The notes: generated by a model from the sequence alone, not told the origin. A stretch of 17,255 nucleotides of DNA from Dethiobacter sp. (GCA_018333395.1 JAGXSQ010000079.1:1-17255), one strand, 5' to 3'. Counted from the stretch's first letter, positions 1-7,699 are shown. A program made the numbers and translations.

Positions 1-2
1 AT

Positions 3-1757
3 CGGGCCCTGGCGCAACGGGTTACGGTGTGGCTCAGCCTACCTGAGCCGCCGCCCGGCGCCGAGGCTACTGAAACCATGTCGCCTCGTCCCGGTCGCTT
101 GGTACAGGTCTATCGCGCCGCTAATCCGGTGGCCGAGGCTAGATGGGTGCTGCGCGCCCTTAAGCGTGACTTGGCCGCCGGGATGGAGCCTCTGACACTG
201 GCGGTAATCATCCCCGACAGCCAGCGCAAAGCCTTCGCTAGTCTGGCGGATGAGTACGGTGTACCGTTGATGGATGAGGCTCCTCGGGCGCTAGCCGATA
301 GCCTGGCCGGACGGCTGCTGCTGGACCTGCTCGAGCTCCCCGACTATCCGACCGCCTCGCGGCTGCTGGCCATCCCCGAGCTGGCACCCTTAGCCAAGGC
401 GGTATTAAAGCACAACGTAGCCGGGATGGAGGCGATCGCGGCGCTGGCGGAGTCGCTCGGCCTCGGCGCGAGCTGGCGCAAGTGGCTGGCGCTGCTGGCT
501 GCCGCCGCTGGCCAAGACGAGATGGTCTGGGCCCAGAGCCTGCTGGAGACGAGCCTCCCAGTCAAGCGCGAACTTACGGGCGACCTCAGCTGGCCACAGT
601 TTAAGAAGTACGCTAGCGAACGTGCCCAGGAGGCCAGCCGGGTCGGTAAGGGGGCGCACTTTCGCAAGTGGTGGGCGGCACTCTTGCAGGAGACCTCGCT
701 CCCCGTCCGGCCGCCGGGAGGGGTTGCGCTGCTAAACGCCACCCTAGCCTCAGGCCGGCAGTTTGCCAAGTGCTACCTGCTCCACGCCACCGAAGGGGCC
801 TACACCGTCGGCGAAGGGGAGGACTATTTCATCGCCGAAGAGGAGCGCCGGCCGCTTCAGGCGGTGTTCCGCGCCAGCGGCCTGCCGCGGCGCTTCTTAG
901 GCCGCGACCGGCTGCTCTATGCCGAGCTGCTCTCGCGCGCCGACGAGGTGATCGTGACCTGCCCCGAGGCCGATCAAGAGGGGCCGCTAGTGCCCGAACC
1001 GGCCCTGGTCGGCACCGAACCGGCGGCGCGCCTGCCCAAGCTGCCCGCCGCCAGCAGGCTCGAGCTTCCCACCGAAGCCGGCTACCGGGCCGGTCTGGAG
1101 CCGCTTACGCTGGGCGCGGTGACGGTGCAAGACCTCCAGCGCTACGACGACTGCGCCTTCCGCTACTGGGCCGAGCGGCGGCTCGAGATCGAGACCGAGC
1201 GCCCCTGGTGGCTGCTGCTGCTGAGCGAGCTGCGCGGCTATCAGCGCCTCAACCCGGCACGGCTCGAGCTTTTGAGGGACAAGTACCGCGAGGCGGCGGG
1301 CTGGCTCGCCGATCATGCTGCCAAGTTAGCCCAGCTTAGTTACAGCGTCGCGCTGCCCGAGCAGGGCAACGGTCCGCAGGCCCGCCTGGACGCCGCCTCC
1401 CGGAGCGGTAGCGAAGTGACTCTGTACCGCTTCGTGGCACCGGGCCGGATCAACACCCCGGCCGAGGCGACTGACTACCTCAACGGGCGCTGGAACGAGC
1501 TGTGGGCTGCCGGGCAGCTGCTTACGTCGTATGGTGGCCGCGTCAACCGCGTCAACCTGGTGGTGTGGCCCATCCTCGCTGAACCTATCGACGCCTTCGA
1601 GGGGGGCGTGACCTACCTGTGGCGGCGCATCACCAACCGGCAGGAGCGGATAAGTACCGCCTATGAGCGCTTTGCCCGCGGTGATGTAACGCCCAACCCC
1701 GGCTTCGGCTGCCGAGAGTGTGCGGTGTTCGATGTCTGCCGGGAGGGGAGGCGGTAA
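3..1757 (+). CDS. AddB-like PD-(D/E)XK nuclease/helicase-related protein, 5' partial, catalytic site degenerate
   Basis: The frame is open from the first complete codon, so the gene begins upstream; the GTG at 27 is only the first in-window start-like codon. Early sequence (ANPVAEARWVLRALKRDL) resembles the helicase-like region of AddB/RecB-type repair proteins, and GGVALLNATLASGRQF resembles the segment before the nuclease domain. The C-terminal domain has the four cysteines expected to bind a 4Fe-4S cluster in AddB-type nucleases: one in YDDCAFRYWAERRLE (residue 376 counted from 27), then C562, C565 and C571 in CRECAVFDVC. The expected IVDYK catalytic strand reads VTLYRF (about 464-469), so the metal-binding Asp and the Lys appear replaced by Leu and Arg; D455 upstream remains. 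AddAB normally processes double-strand breaks for recombination. This copy may be structural, or another protein of the same fold. An addA partner would lie outside the window. Confidence 0.7.
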   Translation, partial: RALAQRVTVWLSLPEPPPGAEATETMSPRPGRLVQVYRAANPVAEARWVLRALKRDLAAGMEPLTLAVIIPDSQRKAFASLADEYGVPLMDEAPRALADSLAGRLLLDLLELPDYPTASRLLAIPELAPLAKAVLKHNVAGMEAIAALAESLGLGASWRKWLALLAAAAGQDEMVWAQSLLETSLPVKRELTGDLSWPQFKKYASERAQEASRVGKGAHFRKWWAALLQETSLPVRPPGGVALLNATLASGRQFAKCYLLHATEGAYTVGEGEDYFIAEEERRPLQAVFRASGLPRRFLGRDRLLYAELLSRADEVIVTCPEADQEGPLVPEPALVGTEPAARLPKLPAASRLELPTEAGYRAGLEPLTLGAVTVQDLQRYDDCAFRYWAERRLEIETERPWWLLLLSELRGYQRLNPARLELLRDKYREAAGWLADHAAKLAQLSYSVALPEQGNGPQARLDAASRSGSEVTLYRFVAPGRINTPAEATDYLNGRWNELWAAGQLLTSYGGRVNRVNLVVWPILAEPIDAFEGGVTYLWRRITNRQERISTAYERFARGDVTPNPGFGCRECAVFDVCREGRR

Positions 1758-1812
1758 TGCCGCGCCGGAGTAGTCCAGAGTGGTAGTGCGTGGTGCGACG
1801 GGCCGACATATC

Positions 1813-1821
1813 TGCTAGACT
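1813..1821 (+). promoter_or_regulatory. Possible extended -10 promoter upstream of cysS
   Basis: TGCTAGACT reads as an extended -10 (TG, one base, TAGACT; TANNNT type) about 100 bp before the cysS start. No convincing -35 lies 17 bp upstream. It falls in the 165-bp gap after the AddB-like gene, so it could give cysS-cysK its own transcript. Confidence 0.3.
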
Positions 1822-1845
1822 CTCGTTATGCCGCTGCGGCTCCCT

Positions 1846-1881
1846 GCGCGATGTTGCTAATGAGCGCGATGTCACTAATGA
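1846..1881 (+). repeat. Tandem 18-bp direct repeat in the cysS leader
   Basis: Two adjacent 18-bp units, GCGCGATGTTGCTAATGA (1846-1863) and GCGCGATGTCACTAATGA (1864-1881), differ at two positions; a decayed third start (GCCCGACG) follows. They lie between the putative promoter and the cysS ribosome-binding site. Each unit contains an ATG, which creates an apparent upstream extension of the cysS frame that I do not believe is translated. Confidence 0.7.
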
Positions 1882-1922
1882 GCCCGACGCCCAGCCAACC
1901 CCCGACAACCTTAGGAAAAATG

Positions 1923-3347
1923 ATGACCTTGCTTTACAACAGTCTAACCCGCGCCAAAGAGCCTTTCACCCCGGTTACGCCGGGGCGGGTGGGGATCTAC
2001 TTCTGCGGCCCTACCGTCTATTCCGAGCCGCATCTGGGGCACGCCCGCGGCCCTATCCTGTTCGACGTAATCCGCCGCTGGCTTACCTACCTGGGCTACC
2101 AGGTGCGGCTGGTCTCTAACGTTACCGACGTAGGGCACCTCACCGACGATATGGACGACGGCGAGGACAAGCTCGAAAGGCGCGCCAAGCTAGAGCAGCT
2201 CGAGCCGATGGAGGTAGCTGAAAAATACTTCTGGGCCTACTTTGACGCCATGGCCAAACTCAACGTCAGGCGCCCCAGCATCGTCCCCCGCGCCACCGGG
2301 CATATCACCGAGCAGTTTGCTCTGATCCAGACGCTCTTAGCGCGGGGGTTTGCCTACGAACGTGACGGCAGCGTCTATTTCGACGTGTCGGCCTGGGAGT
2401 ACTACGGCGAGCTGTCCGGCCGCAACCCCGACGAACTCCTGGAAGGGACGCGCATCAGCGTGCGCAGCGACAAGGACGACCCCCGCGATTTTGCTCTCTG
2501 GAAGCGCGCTGAGGCGGGTCATATCATGCGCTGGCAGTCCCCTTGGGGCGAGGGCTACCCAGGCTGGCACCTGGAGTGCTCGGTGATGTCGACCAAGTAC
2601 CTAGGCGACGAGTTCGACATCCACGGCGGCGGCCTGGATCTGCTGTTCCCTCATCACGAGTGCGAGCTGGCCCAGGCCAAGGCCGCCGGCAAGCCGTTCG
2701 CCCGCTACTGGCTGCACTGGAACATGCTGACCCTCTCGGGCGAAAAGATGGCTAAGTCCAAGGGGCACGTGGTGACACTCGACGAGCTATTTAAGCAGCA
2801 CGACCCGTTAGCCGTCCGCTTCCACCTCTTGATGACCCACTACCGCAGCGTATCGGACTTCTCCGATGAGAGCTTAGCGGCTTCGGCGCACGGCCTTAAG
2901 CGCCTGCACGAGACCTACCGCGAGCTGCAGCGCCGTTCTAGCGCCGACGGCCCCGGCGACGCCGAAGCCTTCGCCGACTACCACAAGCGTTTTGCCGAGG
3001 CGATGAACGATGACTTCAACACCGCCCAGGCGATAGCGGTGCTGTTTGAGGCCGCCCGTGAAATCAACGGCCTGCTAGCCAAAAACCCCGTGGCACACAC
3101 CCTACTGGCCGCCAAGCGCCTGTTCGAGAGCTATGCCGGGGAGATCCTGGGGGTACTGCCTGAGGCGCAGCAGCCGCACGCCGACCTCAGCATCGTCGCT
3201 GGGCTGGTGCAGCTCATCCTAGAGCAACGGCAAGAGGCCCGGCTGCGGCGCGATTTTAAGCAAGCCGACGCCATCCGCGCCAGGCTCCAGGCTATCGGCA
3301 TCGCCATCGAAGACACCCCCGAGGGATCCCGATGGAAGTTCGCCTAG
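1923..3347 (+). CDS. cysS: Cysteinyl-tRNA synthetase
   Basis: Class I aminoacyl-tRNA synthetase that charges tRNA-Cys in the cytoplasm. The protein starts [15 protein letters not shown], as in the family, and is 474 aa, a normal length. The HIGH-type signature is PHLGHARG (H37-H40), the second ATP-binding signature is KMAKSKGH (a KMSKS variant), and zinc ligands are visible as C28 in FCGPTVY, the Cys in GWHLECS, and the His/Glu pair in [11 protein letters not shown] codons occur at 1920 and 1923. The AGGA at 1913-1916 sits 6 nt before 1923 but only 3 nt before 1920, so 1923 is preferred; the longer frame from 1851 covers the tandem repeat and has no family similarity. The 3' end overlaps the cysteine synthase gene by 16 bp, implying translational coupling. 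Confidence 0.95.
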   Translation: MTLLYNSLTRAKEPFTPVTPGRVGIYFCGPTVYSEPHLGHARGPILFDVIRRWLTYLGYQVRLVSNVTDVGHLTDDMDDGEDKLERRAKLEQLEPMEVAEKYFWAYFDAMAKLNVRRPSIVPRATGHITEQFALIQTLLARGFAYERDGSVYFDVSAWEYYGELSGRNPDELLEGTRISVRSDKDDPRDFALWKRAEAGHIMRWQSPWGEGYPGWHLECSVMSTKYLGDEFDIHGGGLDLLFPHHECELAQAKAAGKPFARYWLHWNMLTLSGEKMAKSKGHVVTLDELFKQHDPLAVRFHLLMTHYRSVSDFSDESLAASAHGLKRLHETYRELQRRSSADGPGDAEAFADYHKRFAEAMNDDFNTAQAIAVLFEAAREINGLLAKNPVAHTLLAAKRLFESYAGEILGVLPEAQQPHADLSIVAGLVQLILEQRQEARLRRDFKQADAIRARLQAIGIAIEDTPEGSRWKFA

Positions 3348-4252
3348 ACGCTCATATCGGCCGCACGCCGGTAGTTAAGCTCGCACGCCTGGCCGGGCCG
3401 GAGCTAGCCGAGGTGTGGGTCAAACTGGAAGGCTTCAACCCGGCCGGGAGCATCAAGGACCGGACCGCGCTGGGCATGATCATGGCGGCTGAGGATGACG
3501 GCCTACTGCGCCCCGGCAGCGGCCAACTGATCGTCGAGCCGACCAGCGGCAACACCGGCATCGGCCTGGCCTTCTTGGCGGCGGTGCGCGGCTACCGCTG
3601 CGTCATTGTGCTGCCTGAGAGCATGAGCTTGGAGCGCAAGGCCATGCTCAAGCTCTACGGCGCGGAGCTCGAGCTCACCCCCGGACACCTGCGCATGGCC
3701 GGGGCTATCCCCCGCGCTCAGGAGATCGCCGCGGAGACCGGGGCGTGGCTCCCCAACCAGTTCGAGAACCCGGCCAACCCGCGCATCCACTACCTGACTA
3801 CCGGCCCCGAGCTGTGGCAGCAGCTTCAGGGGCGCATCGATGTGCTGGTCTGGGGGAGCGGCACCGGCGGCACCCTGAGCGGGGTCGGGCGCTACCTTAA
3901 GGAGCAGCAGCCCAAAATCAGGATCGTCGCTGTGGAGCCAGCCCGCAGCGCAGTGATTAGCGGCCAACCCAAGGGCGAGCACAAGTTCCAGGGGATGGGG
4001 CCCGGTTTTGTCCCCAAGAATCTCGATCAGTCGCTGATTGACGAGGTTCGCACGGTCTACGAGGAAGACGCCTTCCCGCTGGCCCAGCGCCTAGCGCGCG
4101 AGGAAGGGCTGTTTGTCGGGATGAGCAGCTGCGCTAACGTCTGGGTAGCGCTCGATATCGCCCGCACGCTCGGCCCCGGCAAGGTGGTAGCCACCCTGGC
4201 TGCTGACTCGGGCGCGCGCTACCTAAGCACCGAGCTGTTTCACGGCGCTTAG
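3332..4252 (+). CDS. cysK: Cysteine synthase (O-acetylserine sulfhydrylase), CysK type
   Basis: PLP-dependent beta-family enzyme that makes L-cysteine from O-acetylserine and sulfide. K42 in AGSIKDRTA is the expected Schiff-base lysine, and TSGNTG (71-76) is the substrate-binding loop. [15 protein letters not shown] binds the PLP phosphate and [18 protein letters not shown] is typical of CysK rather than threonine synthase-like relatives. The 306-aa length is normal. Start ATG 3332 lies inside the cysS 3' end, with GAGGGA at 3321-3326 five bases upstream. One oddity: the usual ISSGA segment near the C terminus reads MSSCANVW, placing a cysteine in the PLP-ring region. The gene meets trxB tail to tail with a 4-bp overlap. 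Some relatives annotated CysM or cystathionine beta-synthase-like cannot be fully excluded. Confidence 0.92.
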   Translation: MEVRLDAHIGRTPVVKLARLAGPELAEVWVKLEGFNPAGSIKDRTALGMIMAAEDDGLLRPGSGQLIVEPTSGNTGIGLAFLAAVRGYRCVIVLPESMSLERKAMLKLYGAELELTPGHLRMAGAIPRAQEIAAETGAWLPNQFENPANPRIHYLTTGPELWQQLQGRIDVLVWGSGTGGTLSGVGRYLKEQQPKIRIVAVEPARSAVISGQPKGEHKFQGMGPGFVPKNLDQSLIDEVRTVYEEDAFPLAQRLAREEGLFVGMSSCANVWVALDIARTLGPGKVVATLAADSGARYLSTELFHGA

Positions 4253-5202
4253 CGCACAGCTACCGGCTCGTGCGCCGCCCGCTCGGCCAAATAGCGCTCG
4301 GCTGCCATGGCGGCGCGCGTTCCGGCCCCTACGCTGGTGCTAAGCTGGCGGTAGACCTCATCGGCCACGTCGCCGGCGGCAAAGATCCCTTCGACGCTGG
4401 TGTAGATCTCGTCCCGCACCTGCACGTAGCCGCGCTCATTAAGCGCCACCACGCCCCTTAGGTAGTCGGTATTAGGCACATGGCCGACATAGATGAACAC
4501 CCCGTCAGCCTCGATCACCGAAGTCTCGCCGGTTTGCACGTGGCGCACCCGCACACCCGCAACCTGCTCCTGGCCCAACACCTCTTCGACCACGCTGTTC
4601 CAGACCCAGCGCATCTTAGGGTTAGCCAAGGCGCGCTTCTGCGCCTCTTTATTAGCCCGCAACTCGCTGCGGCGGTGGATGACCGTCACCGTATCGGCAA
4701 ACTTGGTCAGGAACATCCCCTCCTCGACCGCCGCGTCGCCGCCGCCGACTACTACCACGTGCTTACCGCGATAAAAAAAGCCGTCGCAGGTAGCGCAGGT
4801 CGAGACGCCGCGGCCATAAAAGGTATCCTCGCCGGGCACGCCCAAGCGACGCGGATTCGCCCCGGTAGCGATGATGACCGCCCTCGCCTCGTAATTCTGG
4901 TCATACCCCTCGACCACGAACCCATCCGCGCTCCGGCGCAGGCCCAAGACCTCTTCCATAACGATCCGCGCCCCGAACTTCTCGGCCTGCCGGACCATCC
5001 GCTGCGACAGCTCAGGGCCGCTGATGGCCTCAGCGAAGCCCGGATAGTTCTCGACCTCTTCGGTCTGGGCGATCTGCCCGCCCGGCAAGCCCTTTTCCAG
5101 AATGACGGTGTTGAGCTGGCCGCGGCCAGCGTAAATGCCCGCCGTGAGGCCGGCAGGCCCTCCACCAACGATAACCACATCCACCTGTTCGGTAACCTTC
5201 AC
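4249..5202 (-). CDS. trxB: Thioredoxin-disulfide reductase
   Basis: Low-molecular-weight FAD/NADPH flavoprotein that reduces thioredoxin. Visible motifs are the N-terminal FAD site [20 protein letters not shown], the redox-active CATCDGFF (C136, C139), the NADPH domain [10 protein letters not shown] with [10 protein letters not shown] (phosphate-binding arginines), and the C-terminal FAD motif [10 protein letters not shown]. Length is 317 aa, normal. I place the start at the GTG at 5202 rather than the TTG at 5214: the TTG overlaps the Shine-Dalgarno, and GGAGGA sits about 5 nt before GTG. The neighbouring cysS-cysK pair gives the region a cysteine/thiol theme. The promoter upstream carries a CsoR-family-like dyad, listed separately. 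Confidence 0.95.
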   Translation of the reverse strand: MKVTEQVDVVIVGGGPAGLTAGIYAGRGQLNTVILEKGLPGGQIAQTEEVENYPGFAEAISGPELSQRMVRQAEKFGARIVMEEVLGLRRSADGFVVEGYDQNYEARAVIIATGANPRRLGVPGEDTFYGRGVSTCATCDGFFYRGKHVVVVGGGDAAVEEGMFLTKFADTVTVIHRRSELRANKEAQKRALANPKMRWVWNSVVEEVLGQEQVAGVRVRHVQTGETSVIEADGVFIYVGHVPNTDYLRGVVALNERGYVQVRDEIYTSVEGIFAAGDVADEVYRQLSTSVGAGTRAAMAAERYLAERAAHEPVAVR

Positions 5203-5258
5203 AAAGTCCTCCAACCGGCTAAGACCCTACCATGCTCCCCTCCCCCGCGCTGTCAATC

Positions 5259-5287
5259 AGCATACCACTGGGGGGTATCAGCGTCTA
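5259..5287 (-). promoter_or_regulatory. trxB promoter with CsoR/CstR-like operator in the spacer
   Basis: Read on the minus strand: TAGACG (5287-5282), 17 bp, TATGCT (5264-5259), about 57 bp upstream of the trxB start. The spacer is almost filled by ATACCCCCCAGTGGTAT (5278-5262), an imperfect inverted repeat with ATACC/GGTAT ends and a C-rich core. That is the general form of operators bound by CsoR-family repressors, which sense copper or persulfide. Both promoter boxes match the consensus at 4 of 6 positions. Regulator identity is inference; no csoR or cstR gene is in the window. Confidence 0.45.
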
Positions 5288-5348
5288 CGGCTAGGACGGC
5301 TGTTGGTCAGGGCAAGCCCATCTAAATTAAACGCCGATGAGGGAGAGG

Positions 5349-5357
5349 TGCTATACT
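5349..5357 (+). promoter_or_regulatory. Extended -10 promoter for the NHL lipoprotein
   Basis: TGCTATACT contains the TG extension and TATACT (5 of 6 to TATAAT). No clear -35 is seen. It lies about 120 bp before the lipoprotein start, implying an untranslated leader of over 100 nt. A second -10-like TATAGT is at 5427-5432 but has no usable -35. Confidence 0.45.
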
Positions 5358-5478
5358 TCACCCTAAGTTCATGTGAGCTTTTAGGAGAGGCGTAGCTGAA
5401 CTAGCGGGGTTGTGGAATGTGGGATGTATAGTTTGTGAGACGCTCTTTCCCTAAATGCCTAGGGCTTAAGGAGGATTC

Positions 5479-5703
5479 ATGAAGCTCAGAGTGCTGTTCG
5501 CTGCGCTGGCACTTGTGCCGCTGCTCACAGCCTGTCCGGGGGCGGCGCCACCCCCAGTCTTGAGACACATCTACATAGCCGACAGTGAAAACTACCGCAT
5601 CGTGCGGATGGACGACATGAACGGTACTAACTGGACAGCTTTCGGCGCCTGGGGCAGCGGCCAGAATCAGTTCGGCTGGCCATGGGCGGTCTTCATCCGG
5701 TAG
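5479..5703 (+). CDS. Truncated NHL-repeat (beta-propeller) lipoprotein
   Basis: The 74-aa product starts with a lipoprotein signal peptide: MKLR, a hydrophobic stretch, then the lipobox LTAC with C19 as the lipidated residue. After a short proline-rich linker, residues 30-74 match one NHL/six-bladed propeller repeat (HIYIADSENYRIVRMDD ... WGSGQNQFGWPWAVFI). Full-length propellers need several such repeats, but the frame stops right after the first. Neither readthrough nor the other two frames downstream resumes NHL sequence, so this looks like a truncation by recombination rather than a simple frameshift. The strong AAGGAGG (5468-5474) and upstream promoter suggest it is still expressed. An intact relative may exist elsewhere in the genome. 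Confidence 0.6.
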   Translation: MKLRVLFAALALVPLLTACPGAAPPPVLRHIYIADSENYRIVRMDDMNGTNWTAFGAWGSGQNQFGWPWAVFIR

Positions 5704-5732
5704 ACCTCGGCCTACCTCCCACTACTGCTGGC

Positions 5733-5761
5733 GCTTACGGCACCCCCGAAGCTCCGTAAGC
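5733..5761. repeat. Inverted repeat, 8-bp perfect arms
   Basis: GCTTACGG (5733-5740) and CCGTAAGC (5754-5761) can form a hairpin with a 13-nt loop, 30 bp after the lipoprotein stop. No T tract follows, so it is at best a weak terminator or an mRNA 3'-end stabiliser. Confidence 0.45.
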
Positions 5762-5978
5762 TCCCAAACCGGCAGGGTTAGCGCATCAATCGTTCACCAT
5801 CCGCGCCAGGAAGCCAGTCAGCATCTTGGTGTTTCTTCTGCTGAAATAGGATAAACTTGGTCCTGTGGTAGAGGTAGGACATCTCGGCGCTGCGGGCCAG
5901 CTCGCGCTGAATGTGGTGAATTCAGAGAGGGGGAGGTTTTGGTTGAACATGGTTTTGGCTGAGAACCACGGTCACATA
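5762..5978. other. Gene-free stretch before the toxin-antitoxin locus
   Basis: About 380 bp separate the lipoprotein stop from the antitoxin start. Apart from the hairpin at 5733-5761 and the operator region from 5979, I see no gene. A 46-codon open stretch on the minus strand (about 5920 down to 5780) has no start, no ribosome-binding site and no family I recognise; it may be a gene remnant. Confidence 0.4.
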
Positions 5979-5980
5979 TC

Positions 5981-6034
5981 GCGGTATAGTACTCCTAATT
6001 TAATAAGGGTGTTATACCGCAGCTGCGGTATAAC
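5981..6034. promoter_or_regulatory. Toxin-antitoxin operator: 24-bp perfect palindrome plus an upstream half-site
   Basis: 6011-6034 is a perfect 24-bp palindrome: GTTATACCGCAG followed by its exact reverse complement. An extra half-site GCGGTATAGT lies at 5981-5990, 20 bp upstream and on one DNA face, and contains a -10-like TATAGT. TTTAAT at 5999-6004 is another -10 candidate. The antitoxin start is about 55 bp downstream. This arrangement fits cooperative autorepression by an antitoxin/toxin complex, as known for type II modules. Confidence 0.65.
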
Positions 6035-6086
6035 TACGAGTTAGCCAGCGCAATGTAACCGCGAATCGATTCAAGGGGAAAGGCTT

Positions 6087-6311
6087 GTGTTGACCAAGCA
6101 GATTGACGCAAAAGAAGCCCAAGAGCGATTACAGGAGTTACTCTCCCAAATCGCGTTAGGGGTAGAGTGGATTCTTACCGATGGCATGACACCTGTTGCG
6201 CGTCTTGGGCCCGTATCTTCTCGCGTAGCAGGTCTGCACACCGGAGCAATTTGGACCAGCCCAGACTTTGACGAACCTCTATCCGATGAGTTCTGGGCGG
6301 GCAGCGCATGA
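6087..6311 (+). CDS. PhD/VapB-type antitoxin
   Basis: The 74-aa protein has an N-terminal Phd/YefM-like DNA-binding half (IDAKEAQERLQELLSQIALG ... LTDGMTPVARLGPV) and a C-terminal toxin-wrapping tail (LHTGAIWTSPDFDEPLSDEFW) characteristic of antitoxins paired with PIN-domain toxins. Starts are GTG 6087 or TTG 6090; purine-rich AAGGGGAAAGG at 6073-6083 serves either. Its TGA stop overlaps the toxin ATG by 4 bp (6308-6311), the usual coupling that keeps antitoxin in excess. It probably represses its own promoter through the palindrome upstream. G+C content is lower than in the flanking metabolic genes. Confidence 0.85.
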   Translation: MLTKQIDAKEAQERLQELLSQIALGVEWILTDGMTPVARLGPVSSRVAGLHTGAIWTSPDFDEPLSDEFWAGSA

Positions 6312-6694
6312 AGTTACTACTGGACACGCATGCGTTTATCTGGTGGGATAGTGAACCTGCCAAGCTTTCGCCGCAAGCTCTGGCGCTTTGCCAAGATCGC
6401 CAAAATGTCTTGATGCTGAGCGTTGTCAGCGTCTGGGAAATGCAAATTAAACTTCAGTTGGGAAAGCTCAGGCTGGCTTTGCCATTGAGGGAAATTGTCG
6501 AAAGCCAACAGCACACCAACAACATAGAGATACTTCCCGCTACGCTGGAGCATGTGCTGACCTTGGAGAACTTGCCTGCACATCACAAAGACCCATTTGA
6601 CCGCCTGCTGGCTGCACAAGCCATCGTGGAAGAAGCGCTTCTGGTCAGCGGAGACCCTGATATTGCCAAGTATGCTGTTCAAGTTGTTTGGTGA
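6308..6694 (+). CDS. vapC: VapC-family PIN-domain toxin ribonuclease
   Basis: The 128-aa protein is a PIN domain, expected to cleave RNA in a metal-dependent manner and to be neutralised by the antitoxin translated just before it. The acidic active-site residues are all visible: D6 in LLLDTHAF, E44 in VSVWEMQIK, D95/D98 in HHKDPFDRLL and D116 in SGDPDI. The toxin therefore looks intact. Its ATG overlaps the antitoxin stop (ATGA), with no separate strong ribosome-binding site. The target RNA cannot be told from sequence. A remnant of a second antitoxin gene (higA type) follows 12 bp downstream. Confidence 0.9.
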   Translation: MKLLLDTHAFIWWDSEPAKLSPQALALCQDRQNVLMLSVVSVWEMQIKLQLGKLRLALPLREIVESQQHTNNIEILPATLEHVLTLENLPAHHKDPFDRLLAAQAIVEEALLVSGDPDIAKYAVQVVW

Positions 6695-6706
6695 TTGTGC
6701 CGGTAA

Positions 6707-6922
6707 GAAAAGGACATTAACGTCGACCCTCGACGCATCAATGAGGTCGTCCTTGGCAAGAGGGCGATTACCCCCGACACCGCCCTCCGGCTCGCGAAGT
6801 TCTTCGGCATGTCGGAGCCCTTCTGGATCGACCTCCAATCCCACTACGACTTGGAAATCGAGAAGGAGCGCCTTTCCGGTCGCCTCGATCGGGAGGTCCG
6901 GAGCCTCGCTCAGAGCAGCTGA
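6707..6922 (+). pseudogene. HigA-type antitoxin, N-terminally deleted remnant
   Basis: In the frame ending with TGA at 6920-6922 I translate NVDPRRINEVVLGKR followed by AITPDTALRLAKFFGM, then SEPFWIDLQSHYDLEIEKE. This is the recognition-helix and C-terminal half of HigA/XRE addiction-module antitoxins. A stop at 6704-6706 closes the frame, so the roughly 30-40 residues with the first helices and start codon are missing; no initiator precedes it. It lies directly after vapC with no higB nearby, consistent with recombination between toxin-antitoxin cassettes. Confidence 0.75.
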
Positions 6923-6962
6923 TGGTTCTGGCTCCACCGAACTCTTGGTCAGGTAATGAAGC

Positions 6963-7661
6963 TCAGGCGCGACGCCAGAGCAGCTCACGCCTGACCTCTT
7001 CGATAGCTCGCGTCACGGGGATATCGCGCGGGCAGGCCTCGGTGCAGTTATAAGCGGTGCGGCAGCGCCACAGACCGTTGGACTGGTTGAGGATCTCGAG
7101 CCGCTCTGCTGCCCCCTGATCACGCGAGTCAAAGATGAAGCGGTGCGCATTGACAATAGCTGCCGGACCAATGTAGCGCCCGTTGGTCCAAAAGACCGGA
7201 CAGCTAGTGTTGCAGGCAGCGCACAGGATGCACTTAGTGGTTTCATCGAAAACAGCCCGCTCCTCAGGGCTTTGCAGGCGCTCGGCGGGCGGCGGCGGAT
7301 CGTCGTTGATAAGGTACGGCAAGACCGCCTTGTAGGCGTCAAAAAACGGTTCCATATCGACAATCAGGTCTTTTAATACCGGTAGGCCGCGGATCGGCTC
7401 GACACTGATGACCTCGCCCAAGTCCTTGACCAGGACCTTGCAGGCCAACCGGTTGACGCCGTTAATCAGCATGGCGTCCGAGCCGCAGATGCCGTGCGCG
7501 CAGCTGCGTCGAAGGGCTAGCGTGCCGTCCTGCTCCCACTTGATCTGGTGCAACAGGTCTAGCACCCGGTCGGTGGGCTCTACCATTAGCCGATACTCGG
7601 CCCAGTGCGGGCGCTTGTCTTTCTCGGGGTTAAAGCGTTTAATTTTAACGGTTACTTGCAT
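6963..7661 (-). CDS. sdhB: Succinate dehydrogenase iron-sulfur subunit
   Basis: The 232-aa subunit carries electrons from the FAD of SdhA to quinone through three clusters. The 2Fe-2S ligands are C54, C59, D62 and C74 (CAHGICGSD ... AC), with Asp at the third position as in other SdhB proteins. CILCAACNTSC gives C144/C147/C150 plus C210 for the 4Fe-4S cluster, and C154, C200 and C206 for the 3Fe-4S cluster. All are present, so it should be functional. It is the last gene of the sdhCDAB operon, 38 bp after sdhA. The start is ATG 7661, with only a weak AGG close to it. Confidence 0.96.
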   Translation of the reverse strand: MQVTVKIKRFNPEKDKRPHWAEYRLMVEPTDRVLDLLHQIKWEQDGTLALRRSCAHGICGSDAMLINGVNRLACKVLVKDLGEVISVEPIRGLPVLKDLIVDMEPFFDAYKAVLPYLINDDPPPPAERLQSPEERAVFDETTKCILCAACNTSCPVFWTNGRYIGPAAIVNAHRFIFDSRDQGAAERLEILNQSNGLWRCRTAYNCTEACPRDIPVTRAIEEVRRELLWRRA

Positions 7662-7699
7662 CCTGTGCCCTCGCTACCCTCTTAGCGGTTCGCTAAAAA

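Noticed and set aside
668..1339. 223-codon frame inside the AddB-like gene
   Set aside because: Arginine/alanine-rich product typical of a shifted frame in GC-rich DNA.
1763..1840. tRNA-like segment (AGTCCAGAGTGGTAGTGC resembles a D arm)
   Set aside because: No T-arm GTTCRANNC motif and no consistent acceptor or anticodon stems.
5228..5256. Second trxB promoter using TTGACA (minus strand, 5256-5251)
   Set aside because: The -35 is perfect but nothing like a -10 lies at 16-18 bp (ATGGTA only).
4480..5325. 281-codon open frame on the plus strand
   Set aside because: Antisense shadow of trxB; its product is low-complexity with no domain, while the minus strand has all TrxB motifs.
5780..5920. 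46-codon minus-strand open stretch (ELARSAEMSYLYHRTKFIL ...)
   Set aside because: It resembles a decayed transposase or other gene, but it has an upstream stop, no initiator and no family I can name.
6317..6988. 223-codon minus-strand frame across vapC and the higA remnant
   Set aside because: Shadow of vapC, whose PIN residues are all on the plus strand; it also runs into the sdhB 3' end.
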